Both the position numbers and the translations under genes were made by a program. Shown one piece after another: positions 12,853-23,088 of a DNA stretch of 64,000 bases (its first letter is position 1; each line of letters opens with the position of its first letter). The DNA comes from Agelaius tricolor. Lineage: Eukaryota > Chordata > Aves > Passeriformes > Icteridae. The notes under the pieces are model-generated. The model saw nothing but the letters and a program-made list of their open reading frames with translations. It searched no databases and was not told the DNA's origin. Location of the stretch: assembly GCA_023055355.1 (NCBI GenBank), contig JALJCS010000020.1, positions 5,315,001-5,379,000 on the forward strand. Reading direction: 5' to 3'.

Positions 12853-14753
12853 GACCTCCAAGAGCTTATTAGACCTGGCTCAAGGAGACTCCTGTAACAG
12901 TCTTTAGCTCTCTGCCCTTCCCTCAGGCACACTGCTGAGAAAAGGGACACCACAAAGTGCTCAGCCACACCTTCATCCCAGCCCTGGGAGAATTCAGGGC
13001 TGCAGACAATCCTCTTTCTCACCCAACACTCGTGTTCACTGCTGCATGGTGCAGAGATGCTGCAGCCCAGGGAAAGGCTCAGCTCAGCTCAAAGCATGCC
13101 TGCCAGCCAACACAGAGGGGCTGCCAGCACCCAGTGGCTTTCTGGCAGCAGCATCCTCCCCAAGAGCTCCCTGCTGGCAGCACAAGCACTCATTTCATGA
13201 TGGTTGGTTTGTGATCCTGCCATGCTGCCCTGCTATTTCTGAACAGCAGGGCTGTAATCGAAGGCGTCTGAGGGCCCAGGAGAGCAGGGAACTATGAGAC
13301 TGAGAGTTCCTGTGGTGTCCATGGGCTCTGCATGGCAGGATTCAAGCACAGCCTTTGTCAGGGTTTGGACACTGCACCCAAGAAGGAGCTCCACAGTTTT
13401 CCCTTTCCTGTCTATTTCTGCTTGTCAGCCACTCACAGCTCCAAAACTCAAGTGTTACCTCTCTAAATGAAATGCTCTGGAAGGAACATTCAGAATGGTC
13501 ATCAAAAAGGGCCACCCCAACCTGTCCCAAGAAATCACACACCACTGGCTCTACACTGGCACTCTGGCCCTACAGAATTCCTAATTCAAGACAGTTCTGG
13601 ACACCTGAAGAGCACCTAGCAATGAAAAGGGACACAGGGGACTAATCTTTCACATTTACATTTTGATTCTATTCTTTCCTCTGATCCTGGCATAGCTCAT
13701 CAGCTGCATAATCCTTGTCTAAATCACAGCTTGTCATCTGGCATCAACACATCCTACCTACATGAGTTACCTGATGGTTTCCAGAAGATTAGGCTACCTG
13801 GTGTTAAAACCAAAGCAATTAATTCAGAAATGGAGTACAGACATAACACTCAGCACCTGCCTCATGGGCTGGTGTAACTGCAGCCCTTAGACCACTCTGA
13901 GGAGAAACAGGCTGCAAACTTCTGCTGCTCATCAGAGCCAGCTTTTGTGACAAGACAACAAGCTAAATAATGTGATGCAGTCTTCCCTGCTAACATCATC
14001 TGCCACTCCTCCTCTGGCACATTCTAGCACCTTGGCTGCTGCTTTGGGGAACCTCTCTTTGTACAACTCCCAGCACTTTCATAAGCACTAAGCAGAGACT
14101 GGAAAAAAGAGCAGCAGCCCAAGCTAGCAGAATGGGATTTCCTTGGCACATGAACTGCTGGACAGTAGTGCTGACATTTCAGACACAGAGAGCAAGAAAA
14201 CATCACAAGAACATGAGGCTGCTGCTGCTCTAGGACAGGGCTGTGATTCTTAATCCATCTTTATCAATCAGCAAGGAATCAAGACTACATTTCACTCCAC
14301 TGCAGCCAGGGCTGCTCAGACTGGACCTTCTTGTTCCTGCCCAGTGGCAATGACCCCTGCACAGGCAGCAGTTCCTTCCTGCAGGACAGGAATGAGTGAA
14401 CCCCAACAGCCTGCAGCTGGCTCTGAATGAGCGAGGAAAAGACAAGACCAGGGGCCTCACCAGCCCAGGAAAGTTTGATTTTCCACCTCTGCACAAATTG
14501 CAGGGGCCTTAGTTGGAGCTGGTGCCCAAAGATCAGCTCCTGAGGTGCACACAGGCTGAGCCAGGGTCCTGCAGCCTGCCCACGTGTTCCCTGTGAGTTC
14601 AGATGGGCTGTGAGCACCCTCCTCACTCAGGATGGGATGGTTACACTTTGTACTGCTGCCATGGGGCACACAAGGAGTGATGCCCACCCTGCCACCAGTG
14701 ACAAGGTAGAAGCAGGGACAGGACTAGCCACAGAACTAGCTCATTTGAATTTC

Positions 14754-14778
14754 TTGACCAGCTACTGAAGCTGGTCAA
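14754..14778. other. perfect 10-bp inverted repeat with 5-nt loop
   Basis: TTGACCAGCT, loop ACTGA, AGCTGGTCAA, within the 12.2-kb intron. No function is assigned. Confidence 0.7.
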
Positions 14779-17043
14779 AAAAATCCATCCCATTCCTTAC
14801 CTGAGGTGTCTGTTTCATGGTGCCCTTCACAGCACCTCACTAAGAACAAGTCTTCTCCCTCACCTGCACAGACCAAACCCACACTTGTGTTCAATCCCCC
14901 AAATTCCCTCTTTGAGACACTACAGGTATGCCAAATCCCAGTGACACTTGCCCCATGCTCTCTCTGGACACAAGGACAGCAAAACAGCTCTAACTTCTCC
15001 TCACACTGACTGAAAGAGCAAATGGCCTGCCTGGACACAGAGCCTGTGTTTGTAACAGGAGCTGCACAGACTCCCTGGGCCAAGGAGGAAAAACATGTAA
15101 AATCCTGAGTCTCTGGGAGCAGCTGAGATCTTCCCTGCACAGCTGACAGCTCCCCTTCTCCAGACCTGCATGGGGAGGGCACACCTGAATGCTCCAAACA
15201 GACCCTCTGCAACCTCCTCCTCCATTTATGAGCAGCACAACACAGCAAACATTTGTTCCAGCAGCCTCAGAACCTGACAGCCCCTCCAAAGACGGCAGTA
15301 TCCCATACAAAGGAGCACTTTTTACCTTTTCTGCCAATTCTCTGTACAGTCAGGGGTAAAACAATTACCTCATTACAGTCACACACCAAATTCCCTTCTG
15401 CTGGAATTCACATCAGCCCTACTGCAACTTTATAACATTTGCATTATAAAAATGTCTGCAAAGGAGGCCAAGAAAAACAGCTTTTTGTTCAGAGGAAGCT
15501 CTGTGGTCAAGATGATGTCATCAGAAAGCGCCAAATTAATTTCCTGTGGTTACATCCTACAGGAAATCCAAGAAGCTCAGCTTTCTTGCTAAACCAAGTA
15601 GTCATTTGTTGTCAATAACTGTTAATTATGTGCCCAGATGTGTCATGAACTAAGGACTATTAGGATTAGCCCTCATTCCCTGGACTCCCCTCAGTGAGAT
15701 CTGTTTAAATCAGTGGGCTGAACACCAGGAAAATGCTCCAGCCCCACATCCCAGGCCAGCCTGGGGTCCTGGGGCTGCTGTGCTCTTGCCAGCACATCAA
15801 CTGCCCTGCTGCTGCCTCCATGCCCCACACCAGGGGATGAAACCCATGGGGCTCTTCCATGGGGCAAGAAACCCCACAGAAGAGCAGCAGCCACACAGGT
15901 TACTCTGTCAGCAGCAACAGGGACCCCGATCAAGAAAACTCCACAAACAGTGACAAGTAACAGCTTTTCTGCTTTTCATGAACAGAAACAAGCAAATCAG
16001 GAGTGATTCAGGAGGTTTTCCAGCTGGTAAAATAATCAAGAAAATGTCTAGGAAGTCCCTCCCCCAGCCACAGTCCTTCCACAACCTACTGAAAGATGCA
16101 TTTTTCCAAGGCTTACCTGATATTTAACTTACCAAGTTAGTAAAGCAGTAAAGCATTCAGCAAATTCTAGCAGATTTTTTCCACAACTTGCCAATGGGAA
16201 ATTGATCTTCCTCAGCTTTTAGATCTCCCCCAAAACCACTTGTGCTTACATGAATTCTCACCTGCCCTGCTGCCATGCAATCATCAGTCTCCATTTTCCC
16301 ACTCACACTAGAGGGGAATCCCTGGAGCAGGGGATAGATTTTGTATCTGTGCACTAAAATATTCTGTCCTTACAGTGAACTTTCAGTAGAAATGCCTTGG
16401 GACAGCCTCCTCAGCCCATGCAGCCACTTCCCTGCACTGGCAGGGAGCCCAGCATAACTGAATGGTCAAGGCAAAGCACATCCTGCACAATTTGTTTTCA
16501 GGTTTGCATGGGTTCTTTTTGCTCTCACTGGTGTTTAGACTAAGTGTATTTTATGCAAACACTGGGGACAGGGATCTTGCCCATTTCTTGGCAGGAAAAG
16601 GCACAGCTTAGGATACAGCTTAGCAGAGTCCAGGTCAGCAGCACCTGTAACACTGGGAAATGTGCTGAGGACAGAGAGGGCTCAGCTGCAGCAACGTGGT
16701 ACTGACACTGACCCAGCAGCAGCTCCCACCCCTGGAGCCCAGAGCCTCTGAGCTGTAGGAACATGGATGGTAAGGGAGAGGGAGGCAAAAGGACCTGCTC
16801 AGGGCCCAGAGATGGGGGAGGCAAATGGGCAACCCAAGCATCCTGCCCCTTGCTCTCACACATCATTATCTACTGGTACAAAGACTTTCCTTAACAAAAC
16901 GCAAGTGGACACCCAGGAGGAGAAGCCACAGCTCCCAAATTCTTGGGGTAAAACAGGGCAATCAGAAAAGTCTGTTTGACCTCTCTGGAAAACCATGCAG
17001 TGCAAACTACCAGCTTTGACTGTTTAAAAAGCTTCCTACCTAC

Positions 17044-17174
17044 CTCTCTGTCCTTGAGCTTCATGGCCAGCACCAGCTGATGTCTGTGGTTAGTAAGGGC
17101 TTCCCGGTAATTTCCTTTGGAGAAGAATGCAGAGCCCAGATTTCCATGAGCTCGGCATTCTCCTGTCTGGTCAC
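17044..17174 (-). CDS. TTC28: TTC28 internal exon, single TPR unit (DQTGEC...KLKDRE)
   Basis: This 131-nt exon has two bases finishing a Gly codon and then 43 codons from DQTGECRAHGNLGSAFF to LAMKLKDRE. It is one complete TPR unit of about 40 residues. The NLGSAFFSKGNYREAL core shows the usual small residue, Gly and aromatic-Ala-Leu positions. The acceptor is GTGACACAG|GTGACC (AG at 17176-17175) and the donor is AGAGAG|GTAGGT (GT at 17043-17042), a weaker but acceptable donor. It begins in phase 1 and ends in phase 0, joining both neighbours in frame. The exon boundary falls between two TPR units, so in-frame skipping of this exon alone is not possible because 131 is not a multiple of three. 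Confidence 0.95.
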
Positions 17175-18178
17175 CTGTGTCACATGCAAACAAAACAATG
17201 ATTAGCTAATATAGGCATTGCTGGAAGCATCCAGTGGGAAGACTGAAACATGGGGTACAAGCTCTGGTGTGAGAACCAGCATTAGAACAAACTCATCTTT
17301 ATGTTTAACACACAGCCAAACTTTCCTCTTTGCTGGCCTTCAGAAACTTCTAGCCATCAAGCCATCAAGCTTATTTTTAGAACTGTTTTACTTTCTTCTG
17401 TGGCTTAACACTTGGCAATTTTCCATTCCTCCCTGTTTATTCCTTGCTTGACATTGTGAAGGTCAGACAATGGCCAAGGCCTAGAATAAGCACAAAGCAT
17501 GCCAGCTTTCTCCAGAAAGCAATTCTGCAGCACAGCTCAGCTCAGATGTACTAAGTACACCTACAACCATCTTCAAGAGAGCAGTTCCTATGCTCTCAGT
17601 GAACAGTCCTGGCTCGAGCCCTTGGGCATTGTCTTTCCAGCTCTGCACAGCCAGGGCTTTGTCTCACACCTGTCTGCTCTCCTACAGCACCCCACAAAGT
17701 CAAATGTTCTCACTGTTGTGCAGAATGTACGAAACTCAAGAGGGATTTTTGAATTTGTTTATTTTTAAACACTCTTTGTTCATTATTATGTCACTACTGA
17801 TTTGTTCCTTCCCTGGCTACTGCTCCAGAATCTCAAGAGTGAGTACTTTTGTCCATCTTGGAAAAGCAGATGGCTTAATTTAAGACTCATGTAAGCTTTT
17901 GAGGCCGAGTCAACACAGGCAATAAGAGCAATTCTCACATACATGACATCAGGTAATTAGAAGACCCAGTAAAACCTTAGCACACCCACTGATCATCTGC
18001 CCCTTCACACAGGCAGGCAAACAGGGATGCACAAACCTGCAGTCTGCACATTTCAGAAGCTTCAGATCAGATTTAGCAGCTTGTGAAAACCCACAGAGCA
18101 TTCAAGAGATGCTGATCATTAACTTAGCTCTTGATTTGTTTCCCCAGTGCCCACCCAGCACCCCAGGAGCATTCTTAC
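17175..18178 (-). other. TTC28: TTC28 intron, 1.0 kb
   Basis: A short GT-AG intron in phase 1. I see nothing in it beyond unique sequence. Confidence 0.85.
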
Positions 18179-18451
18179 CTAAACTCTTGGCTACGTCCAA
18201 GTCCTGCTGCATGTATCCAGTGCTTTTCTCCGTGTTCCCCAGGGACCAGTAGGCGCTGCTGAGTGCAGAGAACACCGACCCCCGCAGCTTCAGGCTGCAA
18301 GTGCCAATCTTCAGGGCAGCCTCCAGCACCACCACAGAGGCCCCGTGGTGGCCTGCAGTCAGGAGCTCCTGGCCAATCACAGACACCACGACAAAAGGGC
18401 TCTTGTCCAGCTTCATCTTCTGCAGTTGTTGGTAGGTGGGCTCCAGGGACT
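18179..18451 (-). CDS. TTC28: TTC28 internal exon (SLEPTYQQLQ...DVAKSL)
   Basis: This 273-nt exon has two bases completing a split codon, 90 full codons from SLEPTYQQLQKMKL to DLDVAKSL, and one trailing base. The acceptor is GCGCTTCAG|AGTCCC and the donor is TTTAG|GTAAGA (GT at 18178-18177). It is in phase 1 at both ends. The first half (KSPFVVVSVIGQELL, then GASVVVLEAALKIG) is a linker with helical character between the N-terminal TPRs and the main array. The second half (VFSALSSAYWSLGNTEKSTGYMQQDL) is a TPR unit of the LGN-like 40-residue type. The sequence is almost unchanged from mammalian TTC28, so this is a strongly constrained coding exon. A 97-residue reading frame in another phase of the same strand is only a shadow. 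Confidence 0.95.
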
Positions 18452-20049
18452 CTGAAGCGCAAAACCAAAGACAGAGGTACTCAGCAAACCAAGATATTTG
18501 CATCAGGAATCACCTTCACAAGTCATCTTGATTTTTTTGTCAACAAATGACACATGACTTAAGGGCCAGACAGCCCAAATTCAGTGAAGATTTATTAAAG
18601 GAGCTTGGGGCTCAAAGGTACCATCTAAGATCTGGCACATCAAGACAGATCACCTGGCAAGCTGCTGTTTGCCTTGCAGAAAGCACTTCAGGAAGGCAGC
18701 ATAAAAACAGAGCTTAGAGCAGCCTCAGCATAGAGCAGTCTCATCCTGAGCTCTGAAGTCTGGCCTAATGGCAGAAGGAATACAGAAGATATCTGTGGAA
18801 TTTTTTAGGAAACTGGAAATGGGCCAACTGCAGTGTCTGAGAGCATTGCAGTTTTTGCTCTTTCAGCACAAACCTTCAGATGAATGTCTGCAAAGTCTGT
18901 GCCTGTCCAGATACCCAAGCACATGATGTGTGCTAAGAGAGGTGACCAAAACTGCAGAAAGAAGCTGCTCCTCCTGCAGGAGACAGTGCTCCTGTGGCAT
19001 GACAGCACTGGACCTGCCCAACTGCTTCAATCTGTCTAACTGCAGCAGGGAGCACAGTTGATACACAGCTGCAGGGCAGTTAGCCAGAGATCATCCTGCC
19101 AAATTTGGGGATGCTCCCACAGAATACCATGTAGCCTGCATTTTAAGCAGCAGCCTTAGTACCTTTGGGTAGCAAATCAAATTGCATTCACCAGGTAACT
19201 GCTGTATAGGCCAGAAACTTCCCAATGAATTCGTTTTGGAGGATGGAGAAAAACACTGTAAAAAAGCAAATACCAACAAGGGTATTTTTTCATTTCAGTG
19301 CTCCTTGGCTCCTAAGCCCTGTGGCCCCCAGCACCATCTGCTGAGGAGGACAATTGCCATGTTCCCTCCTGACTAACAGCATTAGGGCATTGCAGCACAA
19401 AGCCTGCAAGAGACACAGAGCTAGGAGGAGACAACCCCCTTCCTCTAGAGAAAAAAATCTTGGAAACGGGGACACGATGAAAGAGAAAAACACTGCACAG
19501 CTCATATGGCTTCAAGGTCTCTGTGATTGCAAACACTGCTTGAACAGAAGCAAATTAGCAGAGCAGCCTTTTTGCCTTCTGGAATGCTGTGTTTTCAGAG
19601 ACAGCAGTACCACAGAAAAGCTGCTGATGTGCTCTTCTGGGGCAAACGCTGGCCTGGGGCATTTCAGATGTGCTGCTCCCAACCTAAACATTGTGGGAAG
19701 TTGCTCCAGTAACAACACAGACAGTGCCACAGCAGCACACACCTCTGCCTGCACTGACACTGGAGAAAGGAAAAATGAACAAGGACTCCATGGGAACTGC
19801 TGTACAAACCCAGTTTGATTCATCTCCAGTGCCCCTCAAGCTGGCTATCACCATCTTAACCAGAAAGATAGTTTTTGTTCCTCCTGTAACTTCAGGTTCC
19901 ATTCTTGGCATCCTCCTGACTCGGCAGAGAAGCCAAATCTTGAAATCTTTCCCTTCAAACCTCCAGGTTCTGCTGTGCTCCCATTCTGGGACTCCCAGCT
20001 CTGGCTAGCTCAGCAGCAGGTGAGACCCTGAGAACCCCCATGTGCTTAC
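18452..20049 (-). other. TTC28: TTC28 intron, 1.6 kb
   Basis: A GT-AG intron in phase 1. Frames of 154 (+) and 103 (-) codons overlap antisense to each other around 19354-19823. They have no recognisable homology and I do not call them genes. Confidence 0.8.
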
Positions 20050-20197
20050 CTCTCATGGGAGACTTCATGGCGGCCTCGACCATGCCCACCAGGAGCTGCA
20101 GGCTCTTGGGATCCTGCGCCAGCCCCGAGGCAAAGGCGGCCAGAGCGTCCGCATGGCGTCCCAGGTACTGCAGGGCCACGCCCTGACGGAAGTATGC
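20050..20197 (-). CDS. TTC28: TTC28 internal exon, N-terminal TPR (AYFRQG...KSPMR)
   Basis: This 148-nt exon encodes 49 codons plus one base. It starts AYFRQGVALQYLGRH and ends MVEAAMKSPMR. It carries the helix pair of a classical 34-residue TPR, with a conserved G after the first helix and an ALAAF-type second helix. It matches the TTC28 segment starting around residue 128 of the mammalian protein. The acceptor is TTTTTGCAG|GCATAC (AG at 20199-20198) and the donor is AGAG|GTAAGC (GT at 20049-20048). It begins in phase 0 and ends in phase 1, which fits the next exon: the split codon G+AG gives E, where I recall D in human. The acceptor and its pyrimidine tract form the first unit of a 57-bp tandem array that runs out into the intron, which is very unusual. 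TPR repeats act as protein-binding scaffolds in the cytoplasm. Confidence 0.93.
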
Positions 20198-20708
20198 CTG
20201 CAAAAACAGAGGGAAAGCAGTGCCCATCACAAACAGGAACAAATAACACAGCTCCTGCAAAAACAGAGGGAAAGCAATGCCCATCACAAACAGGAACAAA
20301 TAACACAGCTCCTGCAGGGACAGAGGCAAAGCAATGCCCATCACAAACAGGCACAATAACGCAGCTCCTGCAAAAACAGAGGCAAAGCAATGCCCATCAC
20401 AAATAGGAACAAGTAACACAGCTCCTGCAAAAACAGAGGGAAAGCAACGCCCATCACAAACAGGAACAAATAACACAGCTCCTGCAGGGACAGAGGCAAA
20501 GCAATGCCCATCACAAACAGGAACAAATAACACAGCTCCTGCAGGGACAGAGGCAAAGCAATGCCCATCACAAACAGGAACAAATAACACAGCTCCTGCA
20601 GGGACAGAGGCAAAGCAATGCCCATCACAGGAACAAATAACACAGCTCCTGACAATGCCCATCACTGAGCCATCACAAACAGGCACAATAACACAGCTCC
20701 TGACCTCG
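20198..20708 (-). repeat. 57-bp minisatellite containing the exon's 3' splice site
   Basis: There are nine tandem units, starting at 20197, 20254, 20311, 20367, 20424, 20481, 20538, 20595 and 20648, and a degenerate tenth at 20699. Most are 57 bp. Unit 3 is 56, unit 8 is 53 and unit 9 is 51. In transcript sense each unit has the order CTGTGTTATTTGTTCCTGTT, GTGATGGGCATTGC, a pyrimidine tract, and TGCAG|GAG. Unit 1 supplies the true acceptor of the 20050-20197 exon. Units 2, 4 and 5 keep the T-rich CTGTTTTTGCAG, and units 3, 6, 7 and 8 have CTGTCCCTGCAG. The array therefore lays out repeated potential acceptors upstream of the real one. Confidence 0.95.
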
Positions 20709-22703
20709 TGCTGGTGGACAACAGGCCACACCATGGCACCTCTGGTCACGAGGTTACAATCACTGCCACCAACACTGCAGTCCGGTCTGTGAACCCCACC
20801 AGCATGGACCCCCTCCTTGTGATCACCTTCTGAGCTTTAGCAAGGCCTCTGAACTGTTTTGGGAACCAGGGTTGGTCACTTCTAGTAAGGCAAAGCTTTC
20901 CCCTTGGATTTGGCTCAATACTAGTTCTTAACTACTTATAACCAGTACTGTTTCTCAAGACCCTCCTGTCCAGTCTCGGCTCACACAGCACAGAAGCAAC
21001 TCACTTCCTCTCTCATCAGCTCTTGCCAATGAGCCCAATATCAACATCCAGCACTAGCAGGGCCCAAAATGTACTGAGAGCTCAAGCTGCAATGAAACAA
21101 AACAAAGATGCAGCCAGGAGCTGAGCCTTCTTTCTCCACTGTCCAGCACTGCCCCACTTGCTAAATGCACTATATATACACAACCCACACACACTTACAC
21201 ATGTGTACATTGATCTATACAAGCTTCTTAGACTAAAGCAAGACACTCATAATTCTGAAACTGTTTACAAGACCATTTTTCTCCATTTCTTCATTTTCCA
21301 GAAAACCATTTATGGGAACCTGCAATACCTTCAAAGTAACTTGTATCTCCTATCACTATGCATCTCAATTTCTGCATCAGCAACATCAATATGCAGCTGC
21401 AAAGCCTTCCCATACAGAGCTCCCAAATCTGCACAAATTGGCATAGCAGGAACCTACACACAAAGCAGGAACTTCAGACACACACTCTGCTCACATAACG
21501 AGAGCAGGCAAAGCCCTGGCCCAAAGGGTATCCAGAGCTGCCTGGGGGACACTGGGGAAAAAGACCACAGAAACCACAATCCAGTATTTACAAAGTATTC
21601 ACGTATTTGTAGCACACACATCTGGACACTGTGTTATAAAAAGGTCTTGAATCTTTAAGCACCTTTGATGCCTGTTACTCAGGTTTTACCTTCATGCCCA
21701 GCTAATATGTTTCTAATGCAAATTTTGCTGCATTTTCAGTTCGTTCAAACCTATTTCAATAGCAAAAATAAAGAGGATAAAGCATTATTTGTATTATTTA
21801 AAAGTGCTTTAAGAACCAATACTGCTCCTTGAGATTGGCTCTCTTGGCTAGGACCTCATCACTCTCTCTCTTGGTCCATAATAGCACAGAGATCTGCACT
21901 CAAGATACATTAGGTATACATCTGGGAAGTCTTTTTACTTAAACAGGAGAAATCTTTAATTAATTTTTGAACTCGTTAGAGCATTCAGGCACTTTTGGAC
22001 TCTAATCCAGGAAGGTAGAGATTAAGGAAAATCAGAAATGATGTGAGAAATTTAGAGACATGAATATTTAATCTCTTTTCCATTAGTAAGTCTTGATTGT
22101 AGAACCCCTTTTAATGAATTCAATGAAAGCAAAATGCTTTTCATTAACCTTTAGTATAAATGTGTTCTTATTGAACCAAACAAGTCACTGTACTGGAAAC
22201 CCAATTCATTGCTAACTAGATTACAAGCATGAAGCTTTAAATCAAAGAAAATACAAAGAACTAACAACATGCAGCAGCCACCAAGCACAAGTCCTCCCAG
22301 CAGAGTGGGAACTGTCACCTAAATCATGCTGTACACTATTAAGTCTTGTTTTTGCAGAATTACCATCTAATTGCTTTCTTTACTGCCTGATGAGAGAGGG
22401 AGTTGGACACAGCACGATTCTGACTGGGACCTCTGCAGCCCACAAGGCTGCTTGGTTAGGACAGCTGTGCCTGCCTGGTTCAGCTCTGCAGAAGGACACA
22501 CAGCCACCAGCACTGAGCTCCATGTGGGCATCTTCAGCACCCTGTGCTTCACTGGCACATCCTGAATGCTGACAAATGAGAAACCCCCATCTGTCACCAC
22601 CACCAGATATTTTCTGAAAAATCCTCTTGGCCCAGGATTTTCTCCTGGGAAGCTGAGAAGCCTCAGAGAGGAATGAAAACAATAATTACCTGATTGCTGC
22701 TCC

Positions 22704-23088
22704 TGTGTTTGCTGCTTTGGAATGGGGCTTGGACATTGTTTACCAACAGGTGAATGTTTGATTGGTTCCATGTGAATTGTTTTAATTAATGACCAATCAT
22801 GGTCCAGCTGTGTCGAGGTTCTGAGGAGTCACTGGTTTTTATTATTCATTCTTGTGAAGCCTTCTGATGTATCCTTTCTCCTTCTTAGTATAGTTTCAGT
22901 ATAGCATGAATGGAATGGAATGGAATGGAATGGAATTAGAATAGAATAGAATAGAATAGAATAGAATAGAATAGAATAGAATAGAATAGAATAGAATAGA
23001 ATAGAATAGAATAATAAATCAGCCTTCTGAGAACTTGGAGTCAAATTCTCATCTCTCACCTCATCCTGGGGACCTCACAAACACCACA
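22704..23088 (+). mobile_element. probable songbird solo LTR with internal pentanucleotide expansion
   Basis: The blocks GGGCTTGGACATTG, CAACAGGTGAATGTTTGATT, TTAATTAATGACCAATCA, TATTATTCATTCTTG and AATAATAAATCAGCCTTCTG, then ATTCTCATCTCTCACCTC, follow the order I recall for a common passerine LTR. AATAAA lies at 23013-23018 and the element ends near ACACCACA at 23088. No internal retroviral genes adjoin it, so it is a solo LTR. The 5' border is approximate and I saw no clear target-site duplication. A long pentamer run splits the U3/R part. Confidence 0.6.
22907..23012 (+). repeat. (GAATG)n/(AATAG)n pentanucleotide tract
   Basis: About five copies of a GGAAT-type pentamer (22907-22934) pass through one ATTAG step into about fifteen copies of AATAG (22935-23012). 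The tract lies inside the LTR immediately upstream of AATAAA at 23013. Uninterrupted pentamers suggest ongoing length variation. Confidence 0.95.

Larger units (their letters stand above)
4846..17043 (-). other. TTC28: TTC28 intron, 12.2 kb
   Basis: A GT-AG intron between the single-TPR exon and the four-TPR exon. It contains the LTR-like segment at 12461-12852 and small inverted repeats at 7073 and 14754. The remainder has many short frames on both strands but no recognisable protein, RNA gene or further repeat family. Confidence 0.8.

Noticed and set aside
19354..19823. Overlapping 154- and 103-codon frames in the 1.6-kb intron
   Set aside because: They are mutually antisense, low in homology and without splice signals or start context. 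They are chance frames.
22907..22934. GGAAT satellite of centromeric type
   Set aside because: Only about five pentamers, embedded in an LTR and continuous with a related AATAG run. It is a local microsatellite.
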